DNA of 64,000 nucleotides from Streptomyces virginiae (GTDB lineage: Bacteria > Actinomycetota > Actinomycetes > Streptomycetales > Streptomycetaceae): contig NZ_JOAK01000003.1 in assembly GCF_000720455.1 (NCBI RefSeq), forward strand, positions 372,001 to 436,000. Reading direction: 5' to 3'. Positions within the stretch are counted from its first letter, which is position 1, and each line of letters starts with the position of its first letter. The translations under genes were made by a program, and so were the position numbers. Below the pieces are notes generated by a model. The model did not search any database, was not told the DNA's origin, and saw only the letters and a program-made list of their open reading frames with translations. Below, piece by piece: positions 17,235 through 26,341 of this stretch.

Positions 17235-18158
17235 TTACGGGCGCAGGCCTGCGATGAGCGCGGAGGTGACGGCCTGGTCGACCGGGCCGGTGTTCCAGTC
17301 GCCGTTCATCGGGCTGACGGCGATCCGGCCGGCGCTGACGGCCTCGATGTCGCCGCCCCGGGCGGCGGGCCGGAGGACCACCTTCACGGTCGTCTTCCAC
17401 GTGCCGTCGCCCGCGTCCGTGAAGTCCGGCTCCAGGACGGTCTGCGGATCCTGGAAGGTCGCGGACACCCCGGCGGCCTTGCCCTTGCCGTCCGTACCGA
17501 CGACCGGGTGGTTGACGTTCAGACCGACCCCCTCGGGCAGGAGCGGCCCGGACCGGGCGCGCGACCGGAGCCGGTCGATCAGCTTGACCGCGAAGTCGAG
17601 CGTCGGCCCCATGGCGTTGACGGTGGTGACCGGGTCGGGCACGGACAGGCCGCCCGTGCTCAACGCGATGGCCGGTACGCCGTGTTCGAGCGCGGCGACG
17701 GCGCCGCCGACCGTACCGGAGTGGGTGGCGAGCCCGGCGACGTTCGGGCCGAAGTTGGTTCCGGAGACGACCAGGTCGGGCGCCTTCCCGGCGAACACCT
17801 CGGCCAGCCCGAAGGCGACGGAGTCGCCCGGAGTGCCGTCGACGGCCCAGACCTTCGGCTCGGGGTGCTTCACCGTGACCGCGGGAGCGTTCGACATCTT
17901 CGTACCGGTGCCGCTCTGGTTGGTGAGCGGGGCGACGATCGTGACGTCGTGCCCGGCGGCCGTCAGCCGCTCGAAGGCCTTGCGGATGCCCGGGGCGTCG
18001 TAGCCGTCGTCGTTGGTGAGCAGGATCCGCAACGGGCCGCCGGAGGCGGGAGCCGGAGCGGGCGCGGTCTGCGGCGCGGCGGCCGCGGGTGACGTGCCGG
18101 CGAGGGCCGGCGCGCACAGCAGCAGGGTGGCCAGCGGCAGAACTCGCTTGCGTCTCAC
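17235..18158 (-). CDS. Secreted SurE-type 5'/3'-nucleotidase
   Basis: 307 residues. SurE motifs: ILLTNDDGYDAPGI, whose paired Asp bind metal, VAPLTNQSGTG, and VSGTNFGPN. SurE removes phosphate from nucleoside monophosphates. Unlike housekeeping cytoplasmic SurE, this one begins with a signal peptide (VLPLATLLLCAPALAGTSPA). GTG 18158 follows AAGGAG with 6-nt spacing, which sets the start. Export suggests scavenging of phosphate or nucleosides. It lies between the MFS and esterase genes on the same strand. Confidence 0.9.
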   Translation of the reverse strand: MRRKRVLPLATLLLCAPALAGTSPAAAAPQTAPAPAPASGGPLRILLTNDDGYDAPGIRKAFERLTAAGHDVTIVAPLTNQSGTGTKMSNAPAVTVKHPEPKVWAVDGTPGDSVAFGLAEVFAGKAPDLVVSGTNFGPNVAGLATHSGTVGGAVAALEHGVPAIALSTGGLSVPDPVTTVNAMGPTLDFAVKLIDRLRSRARSGPLLPEGVGLNVNHPVVGTDGKGKAAGVSATFQDPQTVLEPDFTDAGDGTWKTTVKVVLRPAARGGDIEAVSAGRIAVSPMNGDWNTGPVDQAVTSALIAGLRP

Positions 18159-18325
18159 AGGGTGCTCCTTCGGAAGGGTGGGAGGAGGGTGAGGGTGAGG
18201 GTGTGGGTGAGGGGGTACCGGCGGGCGCGCGACCCTCGGCACGCGCCCGCCGGAGTACGTGACCCGCCCGGACCGGGGCAGGAACCGCGTCAGGGGATCA
18301 GGGGCAGGGGCAGGGGTCCAGGGGG

Positions 18326-19579
18326 TCAGCGCACGCTGCGGATCGGGAGGATCGCCAGCGCGCCGATCAGGGAGAGCGCTCCGCCGACCAGGAAGAGCGG
18401 GGTGTAGCCGCCCAGCGCGGTGACGACGGCCGAGGCGACGAAGGGGGCGATGATCTGCGGTCCCGCGTTCGCGATGTTCAGGACGCCCATGTCGCGGGCG
18501 GCGTCCTCGGCGCGGGGGAGCACCAGGGTGACGAGCGCGGTGTCCACGGCCATGAAGCAGCCGAAGGCGAGCCCGTTGAGCGCGCTGAAGACGAGCATGC
18601 CGGTCCAGGTCGGGCTGACCACGGGGACCACCATGACGAGGCCGGCGAGGGCGGCCGACACCCCCACGAACACCTTGCGGCGGTTCCAGCGGTCGGACAG
18701 CAGACCGCCGAGGACGGTGGAGACGGCCATCGCGACCATCGACACCGGGGTCAGTACGGCCATCGCGGCGGGCGGGGTGAGGCCTGCGGGGAGGGCGATG
18801 TGGTCGCCGAGGATGTAGAGCTGGTAGCCGACGACGGAGAAGTAGCCGAGGACCATCAGGGCCCGGCCGATGAAAGCCCACCGGAAGTCGTGGTCGGCCA
18901 GGGAGGAGAGGAACGCCGCCAGTTGGGCGCGGACGGGCACGGGCTGCGCGTCGGCCGCGGGCCCGGAACGCGGTGTGTCGCGGAAGAAGCCGGTGAGCAG
19001 CAGCGCGGCCGCGGCGACGATCGCACCGAAGACGAGGTAGCCGGTGCGCAGGTGCTCGGCGGTCTGGGAGGCGACGAGAACGCCGACGGTTCCGCCGATC
19101 GGCAGGCCGAGCCCCACCAGCGCGGACGCGGTGCCGCGCCGGGCCGCGGGGACCCGGTCGGGCACGATCGCGGTGACCGCGGCCTGGTAGATGTTCATGG
19201 TGGCCTGGACCAGACACCAGCCGATGCCGACGAGCAGCGCGGTGGTGACGCTGCCGAGGAAGGCCAGGCCGGCGAGCGAGGCGAGTGCGCCGCCCAGGAT
19301 CCAGGGATTGCGGCGGCCGCTGCGGTCGGAGAGGGCTCCGGCGATCGGGTTGAAGGCGGTCGCGAAGATCGAGCTGACGCCGCCGATCACGCCCAGGACG
19401 GCGACCTTGTCGGCGGGGGCGATCGCGGCGACCTGTGTGGGCAGCAGGACGGATCCGACACCCATGTAGACCGCCATCATCGCGGAGTTGGCGACGAGCA
19501 GCAGGAGCATCAGCCCGCGGTGGCGGGCGGGGCCGGGGGTCGGGGGGACGGGTGGATCGACTACTTCGTGCGTGGCCAT
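18326..19579 (-). CDS. MFS transporter
   Basis: 417 residues with about 12 hydrophobic helices. The MFS loop motif between helices 2 and 3 appears as GALSDRSGRRNPW, and a second copy, GGLLSDRWNRRKVF, sits in the C-terminal half. I chose ATG 19579 because GAGGAG lies 6 nt before it; the frame stays open upstream but that part is low complexity. It heads the minus-strand run MFS-SurE-esterase, and a GTTACAC/GTGTCAC palindrome lies 140 nt upstream. Family and context suggest uptake or efflux of a product linked to the esterase; direction is unknown. Confidence 0.92.
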   Translation of the reverse strand: MATHEVVDPPVPPTPGPARHRGLMLLLLVANSAMMAVYMGVGSVLLPTQVAAIAPADKVAVLGVIGGVSSIFATAFNPIAGALSDRSGRRNPWILGGALASLAGLAFLGSVTTALLVGIGWCLVQATMNIYQAAVTAIVPDRVPAARRGTASALVGLGLPIGGTVGVLVASQTAEHLRTGYLVFGAIVAAAALLLTGFFRDTPRSGPAADAQPVPVRAQLAAFLSSLADHDFRWAFIGRALMVLGYFSVVGYQLYILGDHIALPAGLTPPAAMAVLTPVSMVAMAVSTVLGGLLSDRWNRRKVFVGVSAALAGLVMVVPVVSPTWTGMLVFSALNGLAFGCFMAVDTALVTLVLPRAEDAARDMGVLNIANAGPQIIAPFVASAVVTALGGYTPLFLVGGALSLIGALAILPIRSVR

Positions 19580-19718
19580 GACGACTCCTCGGGGGACGGA
19601 GCGGGGAGGTGGCGGAGCGCGGGGGAAAGGTGCGGCGCCGCGCGGGGCGGACGGAGGGCCGGGAACGGTGGCCACCGGGGGTGGAGGGGCGAACGCGTTC
19701 CGGGGAGATGGCGATGTT

Positions 19719-19732
19719 GTTACACGTGTCAC
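19719..19732. promoter_or_regulatory. LacI-type operator, site A
   Basis: GTTACAC-GTGTCAC, 13 of 14 matches to the palindrome GTTACAC/GTGTAAC. It lies 140 nt upstream of the MFS gene. A weaker half site with a full GTGTAAC right arm is at 19841-19854. Even length and a central C|G step suit LacI-family repressors; the lacI gene at 24069 has a related site upstream. Confidence 0.6.
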
Positions 19733-20389
19733 CAAGTGCGCTGGAGACTGTGTAGCACCCATTCCCGGGCCCCGCTAGGCCCTGAGATGCCTTGTTGTGC
19801 GGATCGTGATGGCTGGTGGTGGATGCGGTGGAGCCGCGTGCCATGACGTGTAACCGCCGTCGCCCGGCCTCTGGTCAGGGGAGATGTGTCGAAATACCCT
19901 CTTGCACTTGTGGCGGCCGTCACGCATCGGCAATACTCCGTGCCGCGCCGGGCCTCGACGGCCGGTGCCGCCCCCGGCGGTCGCCACCGGGGCGCCCGAT
20001 CGCGTCCAGTGGTGCGGAGTGACCCTCCGCCCGAGGGCGTGCGTGCCGATCCGCTGCGCTCGCCCGGACATCCACGGAGGCGCATGGCGGCCGTGCCCGC
20101 TGGCGCCCTCTCCGGATTCGCCTCTTCCGTCCCGGCGGTGGTTGGGGAGGGCCTTCGCCGATGCCGGGCCGGCCGTGCGGTCCTCGTCGGTGGCGCCGCA
20201 TGTACGCCTCCCCGGTCCGCCTGCGCCTGAGGAGGCGCGCGGGCGCCGGCGGCTGCTCCGGTGATTCGGCCTGACGGACAAGGCGCTCCCCGGGCAGTCC
20301 GCAAGGCGGCGCCGCCCGCCACCGGCTCCCCGGGCGGCTGGGCCGCGTCGTTCGCGGTCGAGCCCGCTTCGTCCGGTGCCGAGTCCCGC

Positions 20390-21480
20390 AGGGCGCGGCC
20401 GGTTCCCGAAGGGCCGTCCCGGTCCCAGGTCTGGCCGACCCGCGCCCGGTCCGACTCGGCTCGGGCGGGTGGGCTCGGCCTGGCCCGGTCCCGGCCTGGG
20501 CCTGGCCCGGTCCGACTCGGGCTGGGTGGCCTGGCCTGGGTTGGCTCCCGGCCTGTCCGGCTCGGCGCGGCCCAGTCGACTGGGCTGGGTCCGGCTCGTC
20601 CCGGCTCGGCTCGGTCCGGCCCGGCTCGGCGGCCCAGCTCGGCGGGGCTCGGGCCGGTCTGGGCCGGCTCGTCCAGGCTGCCCGGGCTGGGTGGCCTGGC
20701 CTGGTCCGTCTCGGTCCGGTCCGGCCCACCTTTGCGTGGCTCGGGTCGGCAGGCCTCCACCTGGCGCGGGTCACCTGGGTTGGCCTGGTGCGATCCTGCC
20801 CGGGCCTGCCCGGCCTGGCTCGGCCTGGCCTGGCCTGGCTCGGTCCGGCTAGGCCTGGCCCGGTCCGGCCTGGCCCGGTCCGGCCTGGCCCGGTCCGGCC
20901 TGGCCCGGCCCGGTCCGGTCCGGTCCGGCTCGGCTCGGTCCGGTCCGGTCCGGCCCGGTCCGGCCCGGTCCGGCTCGGTCCGGTCCGGCTCGGTCCGGCC
21001 CGGCTCGGTCCGGCTCGGTCCGGCCCGGCTCGGTCCGGCTCGGTCCGGCCCGGCTCGGTCCGGTCCGGTCCGGCCCGGCTCGGTCCGGTCCGGTCCGGCT
21101 CGGCTCGGCCCGGTCCGGCTCGGCTCGGCCTGGCTCGGCCCGGTTCGGTCCTGCCCGGCTCGGCCTGGGTGGCTCCGGACCTGGTCCGGCTCGGCGCGCA
21201 CAGTCGGCTGGGCTGGGCTGGGCTGGGTCCGGTCCGGCCCGGCGGCTCGGGTCCGGCTTGGCCCGGCGGCTCAGGTCGGCGGGCTCGGGTCGGCCTGGAC
21301 CGGCTCGTCCGGCTTGGCCCGGCGGCCCGGCTCCGCGGGCTCGGCTCGTCCGGCTTGGCCCGGGTGGGTGGCCCGGTGCGGCTCGGTCTGGCGGCCCAGC
21401 TCGGACGGTCCGGTTCGGGCCGGGTGCTTGGGTCCGGTGTGCTGGGGCGCCGTGGGTGGCCTCTGTGTGTAGTGCTCTCC
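20390..21480. repeat. A-depleted pentanucleotide tract (CGGYY units)
   Basis: Roughly 1 kb of degenerate 5-nt repeats. In the core (about 20911-21130) the + strand reads as an unbroken in-phase string of three words: CGGTC, CGGCT and CGGCC. Positions 20852-21178 (327 nt) contain no A on the + strand, so no stop codon can form there on either strand. That explains the long overlapping open frames with Pro/Arg/Gly 5-residue repeats in all frames. I treat it as a non-coding minisatellite-like tract. The remainder of 19580-21640 has no gene I can support. Confidence 0.85.
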
Positions 21481-21640
21481 CGCCCCGGCCCGGACCGCCC
21501 CGGCTTTGCTTCTCCGTCCCCTGCTCCTCCCGCTCCCGCTTGTGTGCCGCTGCCCGCGCAGTGGCGCCGAAAGGTTCGCCTTGTCCTCTTCGCCTTCGCC
21601 TTCGCGTTCGCGTTCGTCCTCGTACGGGCCACCGCACCAG

Positions 21641-22306
21641 GTGCCGGCCGCCCCGCCGCGCCATGCGCTCGCCTTCGGGGGCGGGCTCCTGCTGCTGTCG
21701 TTCCTGTTCGCCCTGCTGCTCCGGCTGGATCGGAGGCCCTTCTTCCAGGGGGTCGACGACAGCTGGGCCGCCGCGGTCGACCATTCCACCGCCGACGCGT
21801 CCGCCGAGCCCGGCGGATTCCTCGTCGTCCTCGACCGGCTCGGCGGCCCCCTCGGCATGGTCCTGCCGCTGGTCCTGCTCGGCTGCCTCTGCGTCTACGG
21901 ACGCTGGCGCTCAGGGCTCTTCGTCTTCCTGGCCGCCGTCGTCGCCAACGCCCTCGTCGTCCTGCCCGTCAAGCAGCTCGCCGACCGCCCGCGCCCGCCG
22001 CACCCGTGGGTGCTGGTCAACGACGGCTCGTACCCCTCCGGGCAGGTGTTCGGCGCCGTGACGCTCGTGATCGTGGTTGCGGTGGTGGTGTTCCCGCCGC
22101 GTGCGCGACGCTGGTGGTGGGCCTTCGGGGCCGCGTACGTCCTCGCCATGATGGGGAGCCGGACCTGGCTGCACGCCCAATGGCTCAGCGACACCGTCGC
22201 GGGCGCGCTCCTCGGTGCCGGAACCTGCCTCGTGCTGTGGCGGCTCCTCGCGCCCCTGCTGGAGACGGAGGCCGAGCGCATGGCCTCGAACAGCCTGTGG
22301 CTCTGA
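21641..22306 (+). CDS. PAP2-family membrane phosphatase with altered motif
   Basis: About 221 residues with five or six membrane helices. Motif 1 is KQLADRPRPP (KX6RP type). Motif 3 is SRTWLHAQWLSD (SRX5HX3D type), carrying the nucleophile His. Motif 2 reads YPSGQ: the conserved His of PSGH is Gln (codon cag). That His normally protonates the leaving group, so activity may be weak or lost. The start is uncertain; GTG 21641 is the closest in-frame start before the first helix, while GTG 21542 lies nearer the repeat tract. A second, intact PAP2 gene lies at 26942. Confidence 0.8.
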   Translation: MPAAPPRHALAFGGGLLLLSFLFALLLRLDRRPFFQGVDDSWAAAVDHSTADASAEPGGFLVVLDRLGGPLGMVLPLVLLGCLCVYGRWRSGLFVFLAAVVANALVVLPVKQLADRPRPPHPWVLVNDGSYPSGQVFGAVTLVIVVAVVVFPPRARRWWWAFGAAYVLAMMGSRTWLHAQWLSDTVAGALLGAGTCLVLWRLLAPLLETEAERMASNSLWL

Positions 22307-22347
22307 AGTGCCGCGCCGCCCCGCGGAGGCGGCCCCACCTCGGTAAA

Positions 22348-22390
22348 ATATCTCGATGGATTGACGGGCGGCAAATTTACGCCATAACGT
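22348..22390 (+). promoter_or_regulatory. Promoter with large dyad, copy 1 (esterase)
   Basis: -35 TTGACG (22361-22366), 18-nt spacer, -10 TAACGT (22385-22390). Half sites TATnnCGnnnnnTTG (22349-22363) and CAAnnnnnCGnnATA (22372-22386) are separated by 8 bp and cover both elements, so a bound repressor would block polymerase. It aligns without gaps, 31 of 43 positions, to the promoter at 29680-29722. Confidence 0.7.
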
Positions 22391-22443
22391 CGAATGGTCC
22401 GGCGCTCCGCTGCGCTGCAGTCATGAGAGAGAAGGAACGGCCC

Positions 22444-24003
22444 ATGCCCCACTCCCCATCAGGCTCGGCCCGGCCGGAGGCGCAGCTCCCCGCGGGGCGC
22501 CTGCGAGGCGCGATCGAGGGCGGGGTCGCCGTCTTCCGCGCCGTCCCCTACGCCGCACCACCGGTCGGCGACCTGCGCTGGCGGCCGGCGCAGCCGCACC
22601 CCGGCTGGAGCGGTACGCGGGACGCCACCGCCGACGGCCCGAGCGCACCCCAGATGTACGCGGAGGGCGGCGACCCGGTACTCGGCGGCCACGGCTCGCC
22701 CCCCTTCGACGACGACTGCCTCACCCTCAACGTCTGGACCCCCGCCGTCGACGGCGCCCTCCGTCCCGTGCTCGTGTGGATCCACGGCGGCGGCTTCGTG
22801 TCCGGCTCGGGCTCGCTCCCCGGCTACTCCGGCGAGACCTTCGCCCGCGACGGAGACCTCGTCGTCGTGAGCGTCAACTACCGCATCGGCCCCCTCGGTT
22901 ACCTCGCCCCGGACGATGACGAAGAGAGCCGCAACCCCTGGCTCAGCGACCAGATCGCCGCCCTGCGCTGGGTCAACGCGCACATCGCCGCCTTCGGGGG
23001 CGACCCCGACCGCGTCACGGTCGCCGGGCAGTCCGGCGGCGCGCTCTCCACCGCCGCCCTCGCCGGACATCCGCTCACCCGGGGCGTGGTCCGGCGGGTG
23101 ATCCTGCAGAGCCCGCCGCTCGGCCTGGACCTCCCCGACCCGATCGCCCACCGGGAGCGCACCGCCGTCTACCGGGAGCTGGCCGGCGCCGAGGACGCGG
23201 CCGCGCTGCGCGCACTGCCCTGGCAGGAGCTGATCGGAGCGGCCGGCGGGCTCTTCGCCCGGACCATGACGTGGGGGTACTGGCCGACCCCCTTTCTCCC
23301 CGTCGTCGACGGGACCTCCCTGCCCACCCACCCGGCCCGGGCCCTGCTGGACGGGGTGGCGGCGGACATCGACGTGATGATCGGCTGGACGCGCGAAGAG
23401 GCCAACTTCGGCTTCGCGCTCGACGAGGGGTACGCCGAGGCCACCCGCGAGCAGGTCACCGACCGGATCGCGGACACCTTCGGGGCGGAGGCCGCCGCCG
23501 ACGTGTACGCGGCGTACGCGCGGGCACGGCCCGGATCCCGCCCGGTCGACGTCCTCATGGACCTGATCACGGACGAGCTGTTCCGGGTGCCCGCCGTCCG
23601 CCTGGCGGAGGCGAGGGCCGCGTCGGGGCGCCCCGTGTGGGCCTACCAGTTCGACCTGCCCACCCCCGCGCACGGAGGCCGGCTCGGCGCCGCGCACTGC
23701 CTCGAACTCCCCTTCGTGTTCGACAACTTCGCGCAGTGGGCGCACGCGCCCTTCCTGGCCGGGCTGGACCCCGCCGTCCGCGACGGCCTCGCGTACGCGA
23801 TGCACCGGGCCTGGATCTCCTTCGTCCGCACCGGCGACCCGAACCACCCGGACCTGCCGCCGTGGCGCCCGTACGACAAGGAGGCGCGCACCACGATGCG
23901 CTTCGACGCGGTGGTGACCGCCCTCGACGATCTGGCGGGACCCTCACGGCTCCTTCACGAGCGCGCCCGCACGTCTGCGCAGCCCTCCGCTCCCTTGATT
24001 TAA
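22444..24003 (+). CDS. Type-B carboxylesterase, cytoplasmic
   Basis: 519 residues of the carboxylesterase-B family: FRAVPYAAPPVGDLRW, DDCLTLNVWTP, oxyanion loop WIHGGGFVSGSG, and catalytic Ser in VAGQSGGALS (about residue 197). A C-terminal His lies in LGAAHCLELPF. No signal peptide, so the substrate enters the cell. ATG 22444 follows AGAAGGAA. The promoter nearly matches that of the aromatic operon at 29767, so it may free aromatic acids from esters for that pathway (inference). Its stop codon lies inside a LacI-type operator preceding lacI. Confidence 0.92.
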   Translation: MPHSPSGSARPEAQLPAGRLRGAIEGGVAVFRAVPYAAPPVGDLRWRPAQPHPGWSGTRDATADGPSAPQMYAEGGDPVLGGHGSPPFDDDCLTLNVWTPAVDGALRPVLVWIHGGGFVSGSGSLPGYSGETFARDGDLVVVSVNYRIGPLGYLAPDDDEESRNPWLSDQIAALRWVNAHIAAFGGDPDRVTVAGQSGGALSTAALAGHPLTRGVVRRVILQSPPLGLDLPDPIAHRERTAVYRELAGAEDAAALRALPWQELIGAAGGLFARTMTWGYWPTPFLPVVDGTSLPTHPARALLDGVAADIDVMIGWTREEANFGFALDEGYAEATREQVTDRIADTFGAEAAADVYAAYARARPGSRPVDVLMDLITDELFRVPAVRLAEARAASGRPVWAYQFDLPTPAHGGRLGAAHCLELPFVFDNFAQWAHAPFLAGLDPAVRDGLAYAMHRAWISFVRTGDPNHPDLPPWRPYDKEARTTMRFDAVVTALDDLAGPSRLLHERARTSAQPSAPLI

Positions 24004-24015
24004 CTCGTGTAACCT
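23998..24015. promoter_or_regulatory. LacI-type operator, site B
   Basis: The right arm GTGTAAC matches fully; the left arm TTAACTC matches 4 of 7 to GTTACAC. It overlaps the esterase stop codon and lies about 60 nt before lacI, a good position for autoregulation. Confidence 0.45.
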
Positions 24016-24068
24016 GAAAAGGAAGGAGCACCAGGGAAAGCCGAGCACAAGGAGCGTCGAGGGACGTC

Positions 24069-25076
24069 ATGGCCAAAGACACACACGTCCCCGCATCGAT
24101 CACCAGCGCCGATGTGGCCCGCCTCGCCGGGGTGTCGCGCGCCACGGTCTCCTTCGTCCTCAACGACACCCAGGGCCACCGGGTCAGCGCCAACACCCGC
24201 GCCCGGGTGCTCGACGCGGCCAAGCAGCTGGGCTACGTACCGCACGCCGCCGCCCGCTCGCTGCGCGCCGGCCGCAGCAACCTCGTCCTGATGCCCGCGT
24301 CGATCTCCGCCGTGGGCCGCCTCGTCAGCGACTGGGTCGACGACCTGCACAGCGAACTCGACCGCCTCGGCTACACGGCCGTGCTCCACGCGGGCCGCTT
24401 CGCCGACCCGGTCGACGCCGCCCGGGCCTGGGCCGAACTGCGCCCGGCGGCCGTCGTCGCCCTGGACGGCGACCGTTTCACCGCCCAGGCGGCCGACCTG
24501 CTGACCCGGGCCGGGGTGCGCGGCCTGCTGGCCTTCGCCGCCCACCCCGTCGAGGGCGTGCACACCATCGGCTTCGACCACACCCGGATCGGCGCCACCG
24601 CGGCCGAGCACCTCATCGCCCGCGGCCGGACCCGGATCGGCGTGGTCATGCCCCAGGAGCGGGGCCTCGGCACCCTGGCCGAGCCCCGCCTCTCGGGCGC
24701 CGAATCGGTCGCGGCCCGCCACCCGGCGACCGTCACCCCGCTGGAGCTGGCCTACACCCGGGACTCCGCCCGCGATCTGGCCCGCCGCTGGCCGAGCCTC
24801 GGCCTGGACGCCGTCTTCGCCTACAACGACGAGTACGCCGCGCTGCTGCTCCACGCCTTCCAGGCCGAAGGGATCGCCGTACCGGACGACGTCGCCATCG
24901 TCGGCTGCGACGACCTCGTGCTCTCCGCGCTCCAGCAGCCCGCGCTCACCACTGTCCGGCTGGAGCTGCCGTCGGCCGCCCGGATCGCCGAAGCCGTGCA
25001 CGAGCTGGTCGAGACGGGGAAGGCGGCGCCGGTACCGGCCGTGGAAGCCGTTCTGGTCCCCCGCCAGACCTCCTAG
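24069..25076 (+). CDS. LacI-family transcriptional regulator
   Basis: 335 residues. The helix-turn-helix ADVARLAGVSRATVSFVLND and hinge-helix region HAAARSLRAGRSNLV are followed by a periplasmic-binding-like effector domain (TIGFDHTRIGATAAEHLIAR, DAVFAYNDEYAALLLHAF, VAIVGCDDL). It probably represses genes with GTTACAC/GTGTAAC palindromes: its own promoter, the MFS-SurE-esterase run and the esterase at 27898. LacI proteins usually sense sugars or their derivatives; with three esterases nearby, the inducer may be an ester hydrolysis product. Confidence 0.93.
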   Translation: MAKDTHVPASITSADVARLAGVSRATVSFVLNDTQGHRVSANTRARVLDAAKQLGYVPHAAARSLRAGRSNLVLMPASISAVGRLVSDWVDDLHSELDRLGYTAVLHAGRFADPVDAARAWAELRPAAVVALDGDRFTAQAADLLTRAGVRGLLAFAAHPVEGVHTIGFDHTRIGATAAEHLIARGRTRIGVVMPQERGLGTLAEPRLSGAESVAARHPATVTPLELAYTRDSARDLARRWPSLGLDAVFAYNDEYAALLLHAFQAEGIAVPDDVAIVGCDDLVLSALQQPALTTVRLELPSAARIAEAVHELVETGKAAPVPAVEAVLVPRQTS

Positions 25077-25205
25077 GAGTCGGCCGGCGCCGCGGGCGCA
25101 ATTCGGTCGCGGGACCTGCCGGTGATCACTACGGTGACGCCACGCGCGGCTGTGGACGCCGGCGCGACCGATGACCACCGTGACGGATCACAGGGAGTGA
25201 GCGGC

Positions 25206-25592
25206 ATGCCTCCGCGGCCGAAGCTGACGGCGATCACCCTCGACTGCGCCGACCCCGAGGCGCTCGCCGCGTTCTACGGACGGGCCACCGGGTGGGACCC
25301 GCACCCCGCGTCCGACGGCGAGTTCGCCGGCCTGACCGGTGCGGACGGGCTCTTCGTCGGCTTCCAGCGGGTCGACGACCACAGGGCCCCGTCCTGGCCC
25401 GGCGCAGCCGTGCCGCAGCAGGCCCACCTGGACTTCGAGGTCGACGACCTCGACGAGGCCGAGGCGCTGCTCCTGGAACTGGGCGCGAGCAAGCCGGAAC
25501 ACCAGCCCGGCGCGGACCGGTGGCGGGTCTTCGCCGACCCGGCCGGCCACCCCTTCTGCCCGGCCCGGGCGTCCCGGGACGCGCAGAGGTGA
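25206..25592 (+). CDS. VOC-family (glyoxalase-like) protein
   Basis: 128 residues with one vicinal-oxygen-chelate fold: KLTAITLDCADPEALAAFYG, then HLDFEVDDLDEAEALLLELG and FADPAGHPFCPA. ATG 25206 lies after GGGAG. VOC proteins are metalloenzymes or binding proteins (isomerases, dioxygenases, resistance proteins), and the exact role cannot be set. GTG 25589 of the next reading frame overlaps its stop. Confidence 0.85.
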   Translation: MPPRPKLTAITLDCADPEALAAFYGRATGWDPHPASDGEFAGLTGADGLFVGFQRVDDHRAPSWPGAAVPQQAHLDFEVDDLDEAEALLLELGASKPEHQPGADRWRVFADPAGHPFCPARASRDAQR

Positions 25593-26341
25593 AGGCGATG
25601 AAGGGGATCACCTTCCGTGCCTGGCAGGGCGGCCACTATGTGACGCTCGCCGAACTGCTGGTCAGGCTCGGCAGCTTCGGACTGGGGCTGACCTGGCGCG
25701 TCGAGGTGGACGAGGTGGTGGATCCCCGCGTGCCCGAGATGGAGCGACGGTCCGCGGGGGACGGCATGGACACGTTGACGCTGCTGTCACTGACCACGCC
25801 GTTCCTCCAGCTGATCGACGCCGAGGCGCGCGGGTTCGCCGAGGACGGCCTGGCCGTCGTACTGACCGAGGTGGACAGCTCGTTGTGGGACGTCAGGGCA
25901 GCCGACGAGCACGTGCTCGACGAACTCCGCTCCCACTACCCGGTCATCGGCGAGCTCCAGGGGGTGTCTTGGCCTCTACTCCCCGGTCGTGCCGTCGAGC
26001 ATCTCGCGCAGGATGTCCAGGTGCCCGTTGTGGCGGGCCGTCTCCTCGGTGAGGTGCAGGAGGATCCAGCGCAGGTCGACGCGGAGGCCGTCGCGGACGG
26101 TTCGCCGGGCCCGCTCGTCCAGGGAGTTGCCGGCGACCAGTTCGCGGTAGCGGGCGCTTTGTTCGGCGTACTCGTCGAGCAACCGCGGGAGCGGGAAGTC
26201 GACGGCGACGCGCATCTCGCGGTCGGGGTCCTCGTCGCTCCAGGGTCCCCGGTCCTCCTCGCCGAGGAAGACCACTTGGAACCAGTAGTACTCCACCCAG
26301 CGGAGGTGGTTGACCAATCCGCTCACGGTCATCAGCGGTGA
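25589..26341 (+). CDS. Hypothetical protein, probable lost stop
   Basis: Starts at GTG 25589 overlapping the VOC stop. The first about 127 residues look real: MKGITFRAWQGGHYVTLAEL, DTLTLLSLTTPFLQLIDAEA, AVVLTEVDSSLWDVRAADEH, LRSHYPVIGEL. After about 25976 the frame runs antisense through the whole DinB gene to 26341 and becomes unconvincing. A stop near 25975 was probably lost by a small indel or the gene was truncated by the junction with DinB. Function unknown. Confidence 0.5.
   Translation: MKAMKGITFRAWQGGHYVTLAELLVRLGSFGLGLTWRVEVDEVVDPRVPEMERRSAGDGMDTLTLLSLTTPFLQLIDAEARGFAEDGLAVVLTEVDSSLWDVRAADEHVLDELRSHYPVIGELQGVSWPLLPGRAVEHLAQDVQVPVVAGRLLGEVQEDPAQVDAEAVADGSPGPLVQGVAGDQFAVAGALFGVLVEQPREREVDGDAHLAVGVLVAPGSPVLLAEEDHLEPVVLHPAEVVDQSAHGHQR

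Noticed and set aside
18159..19844. Upstream extension of the SurE frame through the MFS gene
   Set aside because: GTG 18158 has a ribosome site and a signal peptide follows; the extension is antisense-like low complexity in the MFS coding region.
19920..21784. Several long overlapping open frames rich in Pro, Arg and Gly on both strands
   Set aside because: They arise because the tract has almost no A on the + strand, so stop codons cannot form; the 5-residue peptide repeats simply mirror the 5-nt DNA repeat in every frame.
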